From Porticoccaceae bacterium (GTDB lineage Bacteria; Pseudomonadota; Gammaproteobacteria; Pseudomonadales; Porticoccaceae), in contig JAHRWI010000179.1 in the NCBI GenBank assembly GCA_019090225.1, positions 1 to 6,163 on the forward strand: 6,163 bases of DNA, in the 5' to 3' direction. The translations under genes and the position numbers were made by a program. How positions within the stretch are numbered: position 1 is the stretch's first letter; every line of letters starts with the position of its first letter. The notes under the pieces are model-generated. The model did no database searches. It was given only the letters and a program-made list of their open reading frames with translations, and was not told where the DNA came from. Of the stretch, positions 1 to 5,824 are shown piece by piece.

Positions 1-37
1 AAGATCGTCGGCAGCGTCAGATGTGTATAAGAGACAG
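1..37 (+). other. Illumina Nextera adapter with Tn5 mosaic end (non-genomic)
   Basis: Bases 5-37 match the 33-nt Nextera read-1 transposase adapter exactly, and its last 19 bases (19-37, AGATGTGTATAAGAGACAG) are the Tn5 mosaic end. Bases 1-4 lie outside the adapter and cannot be assigned. This is library-preparation sequence left in the assembly, not a resident transposon: there is no transposase and no second end. An ATG inside the mosaic end (21-23) is in frame with the following gene and creates a false N-terminus reading MCIRDS, a known artefact of untrimmed Nextera reads. Genomic sequence starts at about base 38. Confidence 0.98.
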
Positions 38-251
38 CCTTGGCTTTGAAGTGCTTCCCTCTGCGGCTAATTTTGTATTTGTTCGGCATCCCGAGTACGC
101 AGGAGTGGATTTAGCCACCAACTTGCGAGACAAAGATATTATCGTGCGGCATTTTGCTCAGGCGCGTATTGATCAATACTTGCGCATTACCATTGGCGCC
201 GATCAGCAAATGGCTCTTCTGATCGATGCCTTGACGGACATTCTTCAGTAG
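38..251 (+). CDS. hisC: Histidinol-phosphate aminotransferase, C-terminal fragment
   Basis: This is the last 70 codons of a HisC-type pyridoxal-phosphate aminotransferase (fold type I), the cytoplasmic enzyme that transfers an amino group from glutamate to imidazole-acetol phosphate to give histidinol phosphate in histidine biosynthesis. The fragment carries the C-terminal small domain: the PSAANFVFV strand, a DIIVRHF segment typical of 'G[IV]IVR' in the family, and the LRITIG motif, whose arginine (codon 183-185) is the conserved substrate-carboxylate contact in this superfamily. The family is about 350 residues, so roughly four fifths, including the PLP lysine, is missing. The loss is caused by the adapter junction, not by a biological truncation. 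The gene ends with TAG and converges on degS with 41 bp between stop codons. Related aminotransferases share this C-terminus, so HisC rests partly on the resemblance of the neighbourhood to hisC-algW in Pseudomonas. Confidence 0.85.
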
Positions 252-262
252 TCACCGGGCAG

Positions 263-295
263 TAATCACTGAGCTGGCCGGAAACAGTGTGATTA
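263..295. terminator. Hairpin between convergent hisC and degS, possible bidirectional terminator
   Basis: TAATCACTG (263-271) faces CAGTG-TG-ATTA (285-295). The arms pair as CACTG/CAGTG plus TAAT/ATTA with a two-base bulge, or as seven continuous pairs TAATCAC/GTGATTA with a larger loop. The right arm overlaps the degS stop codon. The position between two convergent stops suits a shared terminator, but neither side has a clear run of T after the stem, so it may only be a weak or Rho-assisted stop. Confidence 0.3.
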
Positions 296-1435
296 GTTTG
301 CCTGGGGGCGAGTGCCAGCGATAGCTGAAACCAGTAAGCGTTGATCGCGCCGAATAATCTCAAGTTGTATGGGGTCGCCTGGGTTGAGCTGAGCGATTAA
401 ATTCATACCGCTGCTGCCGTTACCAATCCGCTCGTTATTGATATGAGTGACCACATCGCCAGGTTTTAGTCCGCTTGAAAAGGCCGGGCTGGCCAGGTGC
501 ACATCGGTAATGATCAGCGCAGTGGGTGGTTCGAGACCGAGCCGAGCGGCACTCTCTGGAGCCAGTTGTTGCGCTTCGACTCCGAGCCAGCCACGTATTA
601 CCCGTCCGTTGGCGATGATATCTTTGAGTATCTTGGTTGCCGTGTTGGCGGGGATGGCAAAGCCGATACCGACAGACGATGTCTCATTCAGGATCGCAGA
701 GTTAATGCCGACCAGGTTGCCGTAAACATCGACCAGCGCGCCACCCGAGTTGCCAGGGTTGATCGCGGCGTCGGTTTGCAGAAAGTCCTCGAAGATATTG
801 AGTCCCAGATCTTTTCTGCCGGTGGCGCTGATTATCCCCTGGGAAACAGATTGGCCAACGCCGAAGGGGTTGCCAATAGCAAGAACGATATCGCCAACCT
901 GGGTCTGCTGGGAATCTTTCGCGGTGCTGGGAGTAAGATTGTCCAGATCGATTTTAAGAACTGCCAAATCGGTTTCGGGGTCTGTGCCAACGAGACTTGC
1001 TCTCGCTTCGCGGCCATCGTACAAGAGGGCGGTAATTTCATCAGCACCATCAATCACGTGATGATTAGTCAGAATGAAGCCATCGTGACTGACGATTACG
1101 CCAGACCCGAGCGATGACTCCATGCGCTCTTGCTGGGGTACATTGCGCTTGTTAAAGAAGCGTCGAAAAAAAGGATCGTTTAATAGCGGATGTCGTTGTT
1201 CGGGCAATCTCTTTCGTGTGTAAATATTGACCACTGAGGGTGCGGCGTGGCGCACAGCAGAGGCATAGGACGACACCAGTTCTGGTTCTGTAGTAATGTC
1301 AGAGACTGTTGACTCGGAGGTCTGGGGCTTGAATGTCGCCCCGTTTTCTTCGAAGTAGGGTAGTAACAAAATGACTACCGCCGCTGCGAGTAAACCCGTG
1401 ATGACGGGCCAGGCAAAATCATTAAGAATTTTCAA
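293..1435 (-). CDS. degS: DegS/AlgW-type periplasmic serine protease, membrane-anchored, one PDZ domain
   Basis: This is an HtrA-family (S1C) protease tethered to the inner membrane and acting in the periplasm. DegS in E. coli and AlgW in Pseudomonas sense exposed C-termini of misfolded outer-membrane proteins through the PDZ domain, then make the first cut in the anti-sigma factor (RseA/MucA), releasing sigma-E/AlgU. In the 380 residues: one uncleaved membrane segment at about 8-27; protease domain about 55-275 with the triad H126 (TNHHVI), D156 (ETDLAVLKI) and S230 (NPGNSGGA); a single PDZ domain about 282-372. A single PDZ and a retained anchor point to DegS/AlgW rather than DegP/DegQ, which have two PDZ domains and a signal peptide. 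The stretch HPLLNDPFFRRFF and the closeness of the core to AlgW suggest the Pseudomonas-type form. The start is TTG (1433-1435), because no ATG or GTG lies upstream in frame before a stop and later starts would cut into the anchor. It is divergent from sat. The substrate anti-sigma factor is not in the window. Confidence 0.93.
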   Translation of the reverse strand: MKILNDFAWPVITGLLAAAVVILLLPYFEENGATFKPQTSESTVSDITTEPELVSSYASAVRHAAPSVVNIYTRKRLPEQRHPLLNDPFFRRFFNKRNVPQQERMESSLGSGVIVSHDGFILTNHHVIDGADEITALLYDGREARASLVGTDPETDLAVLKIDLDNLTPSTAKDSQQTQVGDIVLAIGNPFGVGQSVSQGIISATGRKDLGLNIFEDFLQTDAAINPGNSGGALVDVYGNLVGINSAILNETSSVGIGFAIPANTATKILKDIIANGRVIRGWLGVEAQQLAPESAARLGLEPPTALIITDVHLASPAFSSGLKPGDVVTHINNERIGNGSSGMNLIAQLNPGDPIQLEIIRRDQRLLVSAIAGTRPQAN

Positions 1436-1442
1436 ATTAAGA

Positions 1443-1447
1443 ACCTT
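1443..1447 (-). promoter_or_regulatory. Ribosome binding site supporting the TTG start of degS
   Basis: On the minus strand AAGGT lies 7 nt before the TTG codon at 1435-1433. This is the only Shine-Dalgarno-like match near the 5' end of the frame, and it supports the non-ATG start. Confidence 0.45.
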
Positions 1448-1583
1448 GTGATTATCTAGGCTGTTTCGCCCGAAGACTGTTTTTTTAAGCGCCTTATCAG
1501 GTTTTGTGTTTTCGGCGGGTCGTAAAAGTACGTTTAGTTAGTTGCTTATAGTTAAGGGCATTAAGGGTTCGAGTTTTGTTTGG

Positions 1584-1592
1584 TGCTATTAT
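1584..1592 (+). promoter_or_regulatory. Candidate extended -10 promoter for sat
   Basis: TGCTATTAT fits the sigma-70 extended -10 pattern TGnTATAAT with one mismatch in the hexamer. No good -35 hexamer is found 16-18 bp upstream, as is common for extended -10 promoters. Transcription would begin near 1599, leaving a leader of about 38 nt before the sat ATG. The 201-bp region between the divergent degS and sat genes holds no other strong sat promoter that I could see. No binding site for a sulfur regulator such as CysB could be recognised by eye. Confidence 0.35.
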
Positions 1593-1636
1593 GTCACAAA
1601 CCTTGATTTGCGATTTTATACAGGAGCGAGATTCTA

Positions 1637-2854
1637 ATGAGTGGATTGGTTAAACCCCATGGCAGCGACACGCTAAAGCCGCGTTTGCTAGAAGGACAGG
1701 CCTTGCAAGATGAGTTGAAACGGGCTGAAGGATTGCCCAGGGTTGGTATGCAATCCCGAGAAGTTGGTGATTTGATTATGTTGGGCATCGGTGGGTTTAC
1801 GCCACTGTATGGCTTTATGAACAAAGCTGACTGGCAGGGTGTTTGCGATAATATGCACACGGCTGACGGCCTGTTTTGGCCGATTCCGGTGACGCTGTCC
1901 GTCGCTGAAGATCAGGCGGCAAACCTGGCTGAAGGTTCGGATATTGCTCTGGTCGATACTGAGACCGGTGAGATCATGGGCACCATGACCATTACTGAAA
2001 AGTACAGTATTGATAAAGCCCATGAATGCGAGCAAGTTTTTACCACCACTGATATCGAGCATCCCGGCGTAAAAATGGTGATGGATCAGGCTGAAATCAA
2101 TCTCGCCGGGCCGGTCAAAGTGCTATCCCAGGGTAGCTTTCCGACTGAATACGCCGATGTTTATATGACCCCAGCCGAGACCCGTGCGCTATTTGACGAA
2201 AAAGGCTGGTCAACGGTGGCGGCTTTTCAAACCCGTAACCCCATGCATAGATCCCATGAATATCTGGCTAAAATTGCCATTGAAATATGCGATGGTGTCA
2301 TGGTTCATTCGCTGCTTGGTAAGTTGAAGCCCGGCGATATACCCGCTCAGGTTCGTCAGGATGCTATTGGTACTTTACTGGATAATTATTTTGTCGATAA
2401 CACAGTAGTGCAGTCGGGTTATCCTCTGGATATGCGTTATGCTGGACCTCGTGAAGCCCTGTTGCATGCGGTGTTTCGGCAAAACTACGGTTGCTCCCAT
2501 TTGATCGTTGGTCGTGATCATGCAGGTGTGGGTGATTATTATGGGCCCTTTGATGCCCACCATATCTTTGATCAAATTCCCGCTGATGCCATGCAGACCG
2601 TGCCACTGAAAATAGACTGGACGTTCTGGTGCAATCGTTGCGCGACCATGGCATCCATGCGTACCTGCCCCCATAGCGGGGATGATCGGGTGCTAGTCTC
2701 TGGCACCAAATTGCGTAAGGCTTTATCGGAAGGTGAAGAAGTCGAAGATAACTTCTCGCGCCCGGAAGTGCTCGATATCCTGCGGGCTTACTATGCCGGA
2801 CTCAGTGACGAAGATAATGTCAAAGTCACTCTATCGGGTCACTCAGCTAAATAG
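1637..2854 (+). CDS. sat: ATP sulfurylase (sulfate adenylyltransferase), single-chain Sat type
   Basis: This cytoplasmic enzyme makes adenosine 5'-phosphosulfate and pyrophosphate from ATP and sulfate, the entry step of sulfate assimilation (it runs in reverse in sulfur oxidisers). The 405-residue length suits bacterial homo-oligomeric Sat with no fused APS kinase. Residues 1-165 form the PUA-like N-terminal part. The catalytic part has QTRNPMHRSHE (198-208), holding the HxxH nucleotide site, then MRYAGPREA (266-274), GRDHAG (292-297) and VSGTKLR (354-360). C332, C335, C344 and H346 form a compact cysteine/histidine cluster that resembles the zinc site reported in some bacterial Sat proteins, so metal binding is likely. 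The ATG follows AGGAG (1622-1626) at 10 nt. Its neighbours degS and zapG are both on the opposite strand, so it is probably a single-gene unit. No cysC, cysH or aprAB is present, and an assimilatory role is inferred from the housekeeping context. Many gammaproteobacteria use the unrelated CysDN instead. Confidence 0.96.
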   Translation: MSGLVKPHGSDTLKPRLLEGQALQDELKRAEGLPRVGMQSREVGDLIMLGIGGFTPLYGFMNKADWQGVCDNMHTADGLFWPIPVTLSVAEDQAANLAEGSDIALVDTETGEIMGTMTITEKYSIDKAHECEQVFTTTDIEHPGVKMVMDQAEINLAGPVKVLSQGSFPTEYADVYMTPAETRALFDEKGWSTVAAFQTRNPMHRSHEYLAKIAIEICDGVMVHSLLGKLKPGDIPAQVRQDAIGTLLDNYFVDNTVVQSGYPLDMRYAGPREALLHAVFRQNYGCSHLIVGRDHAGVGDYYGPFDAHHIFDQIPADAMQTVPLKIDWTFWCNRCATMASMRTCPHSGDDRVLVSGTKLRKALSEGEEVEDNFSRPEVLDILRAYYAGLSDEDNVKVTLSGHSAK

Positions 2855-2867
2855 TTGAAGTGTCTAT

Positions 2868-2916
2868 GGTCGGCAATACGGTCGGTAAACTGGTCTAAGA
2901 GATGAGTCTGCCGACC
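2868..2916 (+). repeat. Inverted repeat with competing half-site downstream of sat
   Basis: GGTCGGCA (2868-2875) is the exact reverse complement of TGCCGACC (2909-2916), with a 33-nt spacer. A second near copy, GGTCGGTA (2880-2887), could pair with the same right arm over six bases (GGTCGG/CCGACC). The sat 3' untranslated RNA could therefore fold in two alternative ways. No T run follows, so it is not a classical terminator. Function unknown. Confidence 0.4.
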
Positions 2917-2945
2917 GGGTCAAGCTGCTGGCCTGGGGGAACTCT

Positions 2946-2999
2946 TAATCTGTGAAGCCCTGGACCTGGGAAAGAAGGAGCCCTGGGCAGATTAGTTTA
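2946..2999 (+). terminator. Possible terminator hairpin of sat
   Basis: TAATCTG (2946-2952) and CAGATTA (2988-2994) pair perfectly, and CCC (2958-2960) with GGG (2985-2987) can extend the stem after an asymmetric bulge. The sequence GTTTAT follows the right arm, giving a weak T-rich tail. The loop contains an 8-bp direct repeat, AGCCCTGG (2956-2963 and 2979-2986). Sat needs a stop here because zapG converges on it. The long loop and short tail make the call uncertain. Confidence 0.35.
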
Positions 3000-3075
3000 T
3001 TCTGCTCACGGTTATTGAAATCAGCTTGCTACGTAAATGAGATTGCTGTGCGGAGCTGTCTCCATCCAGGTGCTG

Positions 3076-3612
3076 TTAGCCTACTTTTAGCGTTGGGTCA
3101 TCCTCTGTGTTTTTCTCGTTCGCATTAAAATCTGCATCGTTAGTAGGACGCTCTTCATTGGCTGGATTTGCACGGCCCAAGCCGTAGTCCTCGCTGAGCA
3201 CGCCATTCCCGGGTGCATAGTCTCTGGGTGCCTGGGGTTGGTCTCCGTTATTTGTAGTCGGTAGAATCAACTCCAGTTGTACTGAGCCGGCCTCAGCTAA
3301 CTGACGACCTGTTTCCGGTGTGGTAAGTTTGCCTGCGCTGTCGGCTAGATACTGATGAAGTTCGGCATAGCTGCCCGTTAAGTTTTTGATCAGTTCTGAG
3401 GTTTTGACAAAATGTTCGGTGACTTCATGTCGATAGCTTGCCGAGCTCTCCATGTTTTGTCGTAATTCCTCCGAGACGTGCCTTTTTTGGCGTGCAGGGC
3501 CTGAAAATACCCGAGCAAGGAGGACGCCGAGGATGATACCTACGCCAAGGGCAATAAGTGCAATGATCAATGTTTCGGGGTTCATATCAGTATTCACAGC
3601 GACGGTTTCCAT
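3076..3612 (-). CDS. zapG: YhcB/ZapG family inner-membrane protein (DUF1043)
   Basis: This is a single-pass inner-membrane protein with a cytoplasmic coiled-coil tail. E. coli YhcB (ZapG) is linked to the divisome and to coordinating envelope growth with division; its exact biochemical role is unsettled. In this protein: a membrane segment at about 15-35; a basic patch RQKRH (41-45); a helical, probably coiled-coil region about 46-95 whose pattern SYRHEVTEHFVKTSELI matches the YhcB region 'YREELVSHFARSAELL'; and the conserved PRDYAPGNGVL (129-139). The protein is longer than E. coli YhcB (178 against about 132 residues) because of a C-terminal tail from about 140, rich in Asn, Asp and Glu. 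The start is uncertain: ATG at 3612 gives 178 residues, while Met10 (3585) gives 169 and places the membrane helix as close to the N-terminus as in E. coli. Neither has a clear Shine-Dalgarno sequence. Lying near degS and zapE matches the family's usual place. Confidence 0.88.
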   Translation of the reverse strand: METVAVNTDMNPETLIIALIALGVGIILGVLLARVFSGPARQKRHVSEELRQNMESSASYRHEVTEHFVKTSELIKNLTGSYAELHQYLADSAGKLTTPETGRQLAEAGSVQLELILPTTNNGDQPQAPRDYAPGNGVLSEDYGLGRANPANEERPTNDADFNANEKNTEDDPTLKVG

Positions 3613-3616
3613 AGTG

Positions 3617-3652
3617 CGGTTAAAAGACCGGTTAAGAGGGCGGTTAAATCGA
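3617..3652. repeat. Three CGGTTAA repeats at exact 12-bp spacing
   Basis: CGGTTAA begins at 3617, 3629 and 3641, giving three 12-bp units that differ only in their last five bases. The block sits between the zapG ATG and its candidate promoter, so on the zapG strand it reads as TTAACCG three times in the short 5' leader. It could be an iterated protein-binding site or a recent local expansion. The function is unknown. Confidence 0.65.
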
Positions 3653-3657
3653 AAGCA

Positions 3658-3686
3658 ATTTTAGCCTGAAAAGGCGGGCGGGTCGA
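3658..3686 (-). promoter_or_regulatory. Candidate sigma-70 promoter of zapG
   Basis: On the minus strand TCGACC (3686-3681) and TAAAAT (3663-3658) are separated by 17 bp. They match the -35 and -10 consensus hexamers at 4/6 and 5/6. Transcription would begin near 3651, giving a leader of about 39 nt before the ATG at 3612 that contains all or almost all of the triple TTAACCG repeat. Confidence 0.4.
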
Positions 3687-3774
3687 TCAGGCTCTGGTAA
3701 GTTGAACATATTACTTTGAAGTGCGGACGTGGAATAAATTTGCTACTTAGCTTGAAAGCGCCACGGGTCTGTTG

Positions 3775-3832
3775 GAAAGTTACTTAAGTTGGTAGAAAGT
3801 TACTTAAGTTGGCAGGAAGGCGCTCAAGTAAG
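3775..3832. repeat. 20-bp tandem repeat with ACTTAAGT palindromes before the hydrolase gene
   Basis: GAAAGTTACTTAAGTTGG occurs perfectly at 3775-3792 and 3795-3812, a period of 20 bp. A third, decayed copy follows at 3815-3832 (about 11 of 18 positions). Each perfect copy contains the 8-bp palindrome ACTTAAGT (3782-3789, 3802-3809), and the third has GCTCAAGT. A related ACTT-TG-AAGT inverted repeat lies upstream at 3713-3722. The block ends 19 bp before the hydrolase start codon. A period near two helical turns would put bound proteins on the same DNA face. Confidence 0.75.
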
Positions 3833-3835
3833 GTC

Positions 3836-3841
3836 GGGGAG
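3836..3841 (+). promoter_or_regulatory. Ribosome binding site that fixes the hydrolase start
   Basis: GGGGAG lies 10 nt upstream of the ATG at 3852. The longer in-frame start (TTG at 3789) has no such site and falls inside the 20-bp tandem repeat, so the ATG is preferred. Confidence 0.6.
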
Positions 3842-3851
3842 ATTACAAAAC

Positions 3852-4508
3852 ATGGCATCGTTATCAGTAAATAAAGCCCGGCATATGATTGATGGCCCAG
3901 TGGGCAAGCTCGAAGTCGCTGTGGAGCCAGGTGCTGACAGTGGTTCCCTGGCAGACCAGGGCTATTATGCGGTGGTTTGCCATCCCCACCCTTTGTTCGG
4001 TGGTGAGATGGATAACAAGGTGGTTACCACCGTAGCGAGGATATATCGGGAGCTGGGCGTATCGACGGCACGATTTAATTTTCGAGGTGTCGGTGGCAGC
4101 GAGGGAGAACACGATAATGCCCGAGGCGAAGTCGATGATTTGCAGGCTGTTGCCGCATGGCTACAGCAACACACGTCGGGAACTCATTTGTTGCTAGCCG
4201 GTTACTCTTTTGGCTCCATGGTGGCGGCAGCGGGCAGTTTGTCGATGAACCCAGAGCACCTTATTTTGGTGGCACCGCCTGTTGAGAGGTACACATATGC
4301 CCCTGAGGGCCAGTTTACCTGTCCAGCGGCGCTTGCTCTTGGTGAAGACGATGACTTGGTCGATGCGCAAAACGCTAAAGCCTGGGCCGAACAGCTGACA
4401 TCTCCGGTGGAGATTTTACTGATAGCGGGGGCGAGTCACTTTTTTCATGGTCAGCTGCTTGAGTTGAGTCGTCAGCTAAGTCCCGCATTGCTCAAAGCTC
4501 TGTTGTAG
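3852..4508 (+). CDS. Alpha/beta hydrolase, COG2945-like, substrate unknown
   Basis: A 218-residue cytoplasmic serine hydrolase with the compact alpha/beta fold and no lid domain or signal peptide. After a short N-terminal strand (IDGPVGKLEVAVEP, 13-26) it shows CHPHPLFGGEMDNKVV (43-58), the signature of this family, which includes the oxyanion region. FNFRGVGGSEG (75-85) follows, then the nucleophile elbow GYSFGS with S119, the acid loop GEDDDLV with D167 the likely acid by alignment, and ASHFFHG with H196 the likely base. The triad is complete, so an active enzyme is expected, probably an esterase or thioesterase-like hydrolase; members of this group are largely uncharacterised and I do not assign a substrate. 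The start at 3852 has a good ribosome binding site; ATG 3882 is a possible shorter start. The gene is divergent from zapG and lies 178 bp before zapE on the same strand, so they could be cotranscribed. Confidence 0.88.
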   Translation: MASLSVNKARHMIDGPVGKLEVAVEPGADSGSLADQGYYAVVCHPHPLFGGEMDNKVVTTVARIYRELGVSTARFNFRGVGGSEGEHDNARGEVDDLQAVAAWLQQHTSGTHLLLAGYSFGSMVAAAGSLSMNPEHLILVAPPVERYTYAPEGQFTCPAALALGEDDDLVDAQNAKAWAEQLTSPVEILLIAGASHFFHGQLLELSRQLSPALLKALL

Positions 4509-4587
4509 CAAGCCTTGCCAGGTTCTTGGTCAAAGCTCATTACCAAATTGGAGTTGGGAGTTTTACATCAGTATTGCGCAACAGGCG

Positions 4588-4608
4588 GTCCGCAGGTAGA
4601 GTCCGCAG
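4588..4608 (+). repeat. Short direct repeat GTCCGCAG x2 upstream of zapE
   Basis: GTCCGCAG occurs at 4588-4595 and 4601-4608, a 13-bp period, in the 178-bp gap between the hydrolase and zapE. I see no convincing promoter or terminator around it. Two copies of an 8-mer are weak evidence for function. Confidence 0.3.
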
Positions 4609-4686
4609 CGCTTTTCGTGTGCTCAATCCGAATTGCCACAGTATCAAGCCAACCTAGTCTACTCTCCTTGTTTATTAAAAATTAGC

Positions 4687-5787
4687 ATGTCACTCACTCC
4701 CCTACAGCGCTACCAACTGGATTTGCAGCAAGAGAGTTTTGTTGCGGATGAATGCCAGGCCCAGGCGGTGGAAAAATTGCAGGCCTTGCATGACGAGCTG
4801 ATCGCGGCGAGTCAGGAAAAAACTGGCTTCTTTAATCGCCTGGTGCGCAATCGCCAGACTGTTCGGGTTAAGGGTATTTATTTTTGGGGCGGGGTGGGGC
4901 GCGGTAAGACCTATTTGATGGATAACTTTTATGAAAGTCTGCCATTCCAACAAAAAATGCGCGTTCATTTCCATCGGTTTATGAAGCGTGTGCACCGGGA
5001 TCTAACGGCATTAAAAGGCCAGAAGAATCCCCTGGAAAAAATCGCAGCTAGCATCTCTGATGAAGCGCGGGTTATTTGCTTCGATGAGTTTTTCGTTTCA
5101 GATATTGCCGATGCGATGATACTGGGCGGGCTTATGGAGCAATTATTTTCCCGCGGTACAACCCTGGTAGCGACATCAAATATTCTTCCCGATCGGCTCT
5201 ATGAAAATGGTTTGCAAAGACAGCGGTTTTTGCCCGTTATCGATTTGATTAAAAAACACTGTGAAGTGGTCAATCTCGATAACGGCACCGACTATCGTCT
5301 GCGTGCCCTGACCCGAGCCGAGTTGTATCACTGGCCCCTGGGTGAGCAGGTGGCTGCGGCAATGGCGGATATTTTTGAGCGCCTTGTGCCGATTCGTGAA
5401 GAAGTGCGCAAGCAGGTGTTTATTGAAGTGGAAGGTCGCGATATTCCCTGTCGCTACATCGCTGAAGACGTCGTCTGGTTTGATTTTGATGCACTGTGTG
5501 CGGGGCCGCGTAGTCAAAACGACTATATTGAGCTGGCCCGAGAGTTTCATGCAGTGTTGGTCAGTGGGGTGCCGACGCTGGACGCCCAGCGCGACGATGA
5601 AGCACGACGATTTATCAATATGATTGATGAATTCTATGATCGCAATGTAAAAGTGGCGATATCGGCGGAGGCTAATCTCGACTCGCTTTATCTGGGTGGT
5701 AATCTGAGCTTCGAATTTGAACGAACGCGCAGTCGCCTCTTAGAGATGCAGAGTGAGGAGTATCTGGCCCGTGCCCACCGACCGTAA
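4687..5787 (+). CDS. zapE: Cell division ATPase ZapE (AFG1/LACE1-like)
   Basis: A P-loop ATPase of the AFG1-like AAA+ group. In E. coli ZapE associates with the Z-ring late in constriction and is needed under stress such as high temperature or low oxygen; the mitochondrial relative is AFG1/LACE1. The 366 residues are close to the E. coli length of about 375. Walker A is GGVGRGKT (68-75, K74, T75), preceded by the family's GIYFWG strand. HFHRFMKRVH (94-103) follows, then Walker B VICFDEF (129-135; D133, E134), a sensor-1-like ATSN (162-165), and SFEFERTRSRLLEM near the C-terminus with candidate finger arginines. The start chosen is ATG 4687, giving MSLTPLQRYQ, which aligns with the start of E. 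coli ZapE; a TTG at 4633 would add 18 unconserved residues. The leader just before the ATG is AT-rich and lacks a clear Shine-Dalgarno sequence. The zapG-zapE-rplM neighbourhood agrees with E. coli. Confidence 0.95.
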   Translation: MSLTPLQRYQLDLQQESFVADECQAQAVEKLQALHDELIAASQEKTGFFNRLVRNRQTVRVKGIYFWGGVGRGKTYLMDNFYESLPFQQKMRVHFHRFMKRVHRDLTALKGQKNPLEKIAASISDEARVICFDEFFVSDIADAMILGGLMEQLFSRGTTLVATSNILPDRLYENGLQRQRFLPVIDLIKKHCEVVNLDNGTDYRLRALTRAELYHWPLGEQVAAAMADIFERLVPIREEVRKQVFIEVEGRDIPCRYIAEDVVWFDFDALCAGPRSQNDYIELAREFHAVLVSGVPTLDAQRDDEARRFINMIDEFYDRNVKVAISAEANLDSLYLGGNLSFEFERTRSRLLEMQSEEYLARAHRP

Positions 5788-5824
5788 ATTCACCGGGTAG
5801 CGGGCTGGTAGCAGCTTATAAGTC

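Noticed and set aside
19..37. A Tn5 transposon end as evidence of a mobile element
   Set aside because: It is part of the full Nextera adapter sequence, with no transposase, inverted partner or target duplication.
21..251. A 76-residue protein starting at ATG 21
   Set aside because: The first six codons come from the Tn5 mosaic end of the adapter. The remainder is the C-terminus of hisC.
497..1117. A 206-codon open frame on the + strand
   Set aside because: It lies wholly antisense to degS, whose protein sequence is strongly conserved with a full catalytic triad. The product has no recognisable motif.
1436..1636. A sigma-E-type or CysB-type site in the degS-sat intergenic region
   Set aside because: I looked for such sites and found no match I could defend. 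Only the extended -10 before sat was retained, at low confidence.
3664..3675. GCCT-GAAA-AGGC hairpin with a GNRA-like loop
   Set aside because: Only four base pairs, located in the spacer of the proposed zapG promoter and without a T run on either strand. It is likely to be chance.
3789..3851. TTG 3789 as the start of the hydrolase
   Set aside because: It lies inside the 20-bp tandem repeat, lacks a ribosome binding site, and adds 21 residues with no family resemblance. ATG 3852 has GGGGAG at good spacing.
4633..4686. TTG 4633 as the start of zapE
   Set aside because: The 18 extra residues do not resemble ZapE, while ATG 4687 gives the expected N-terminus.
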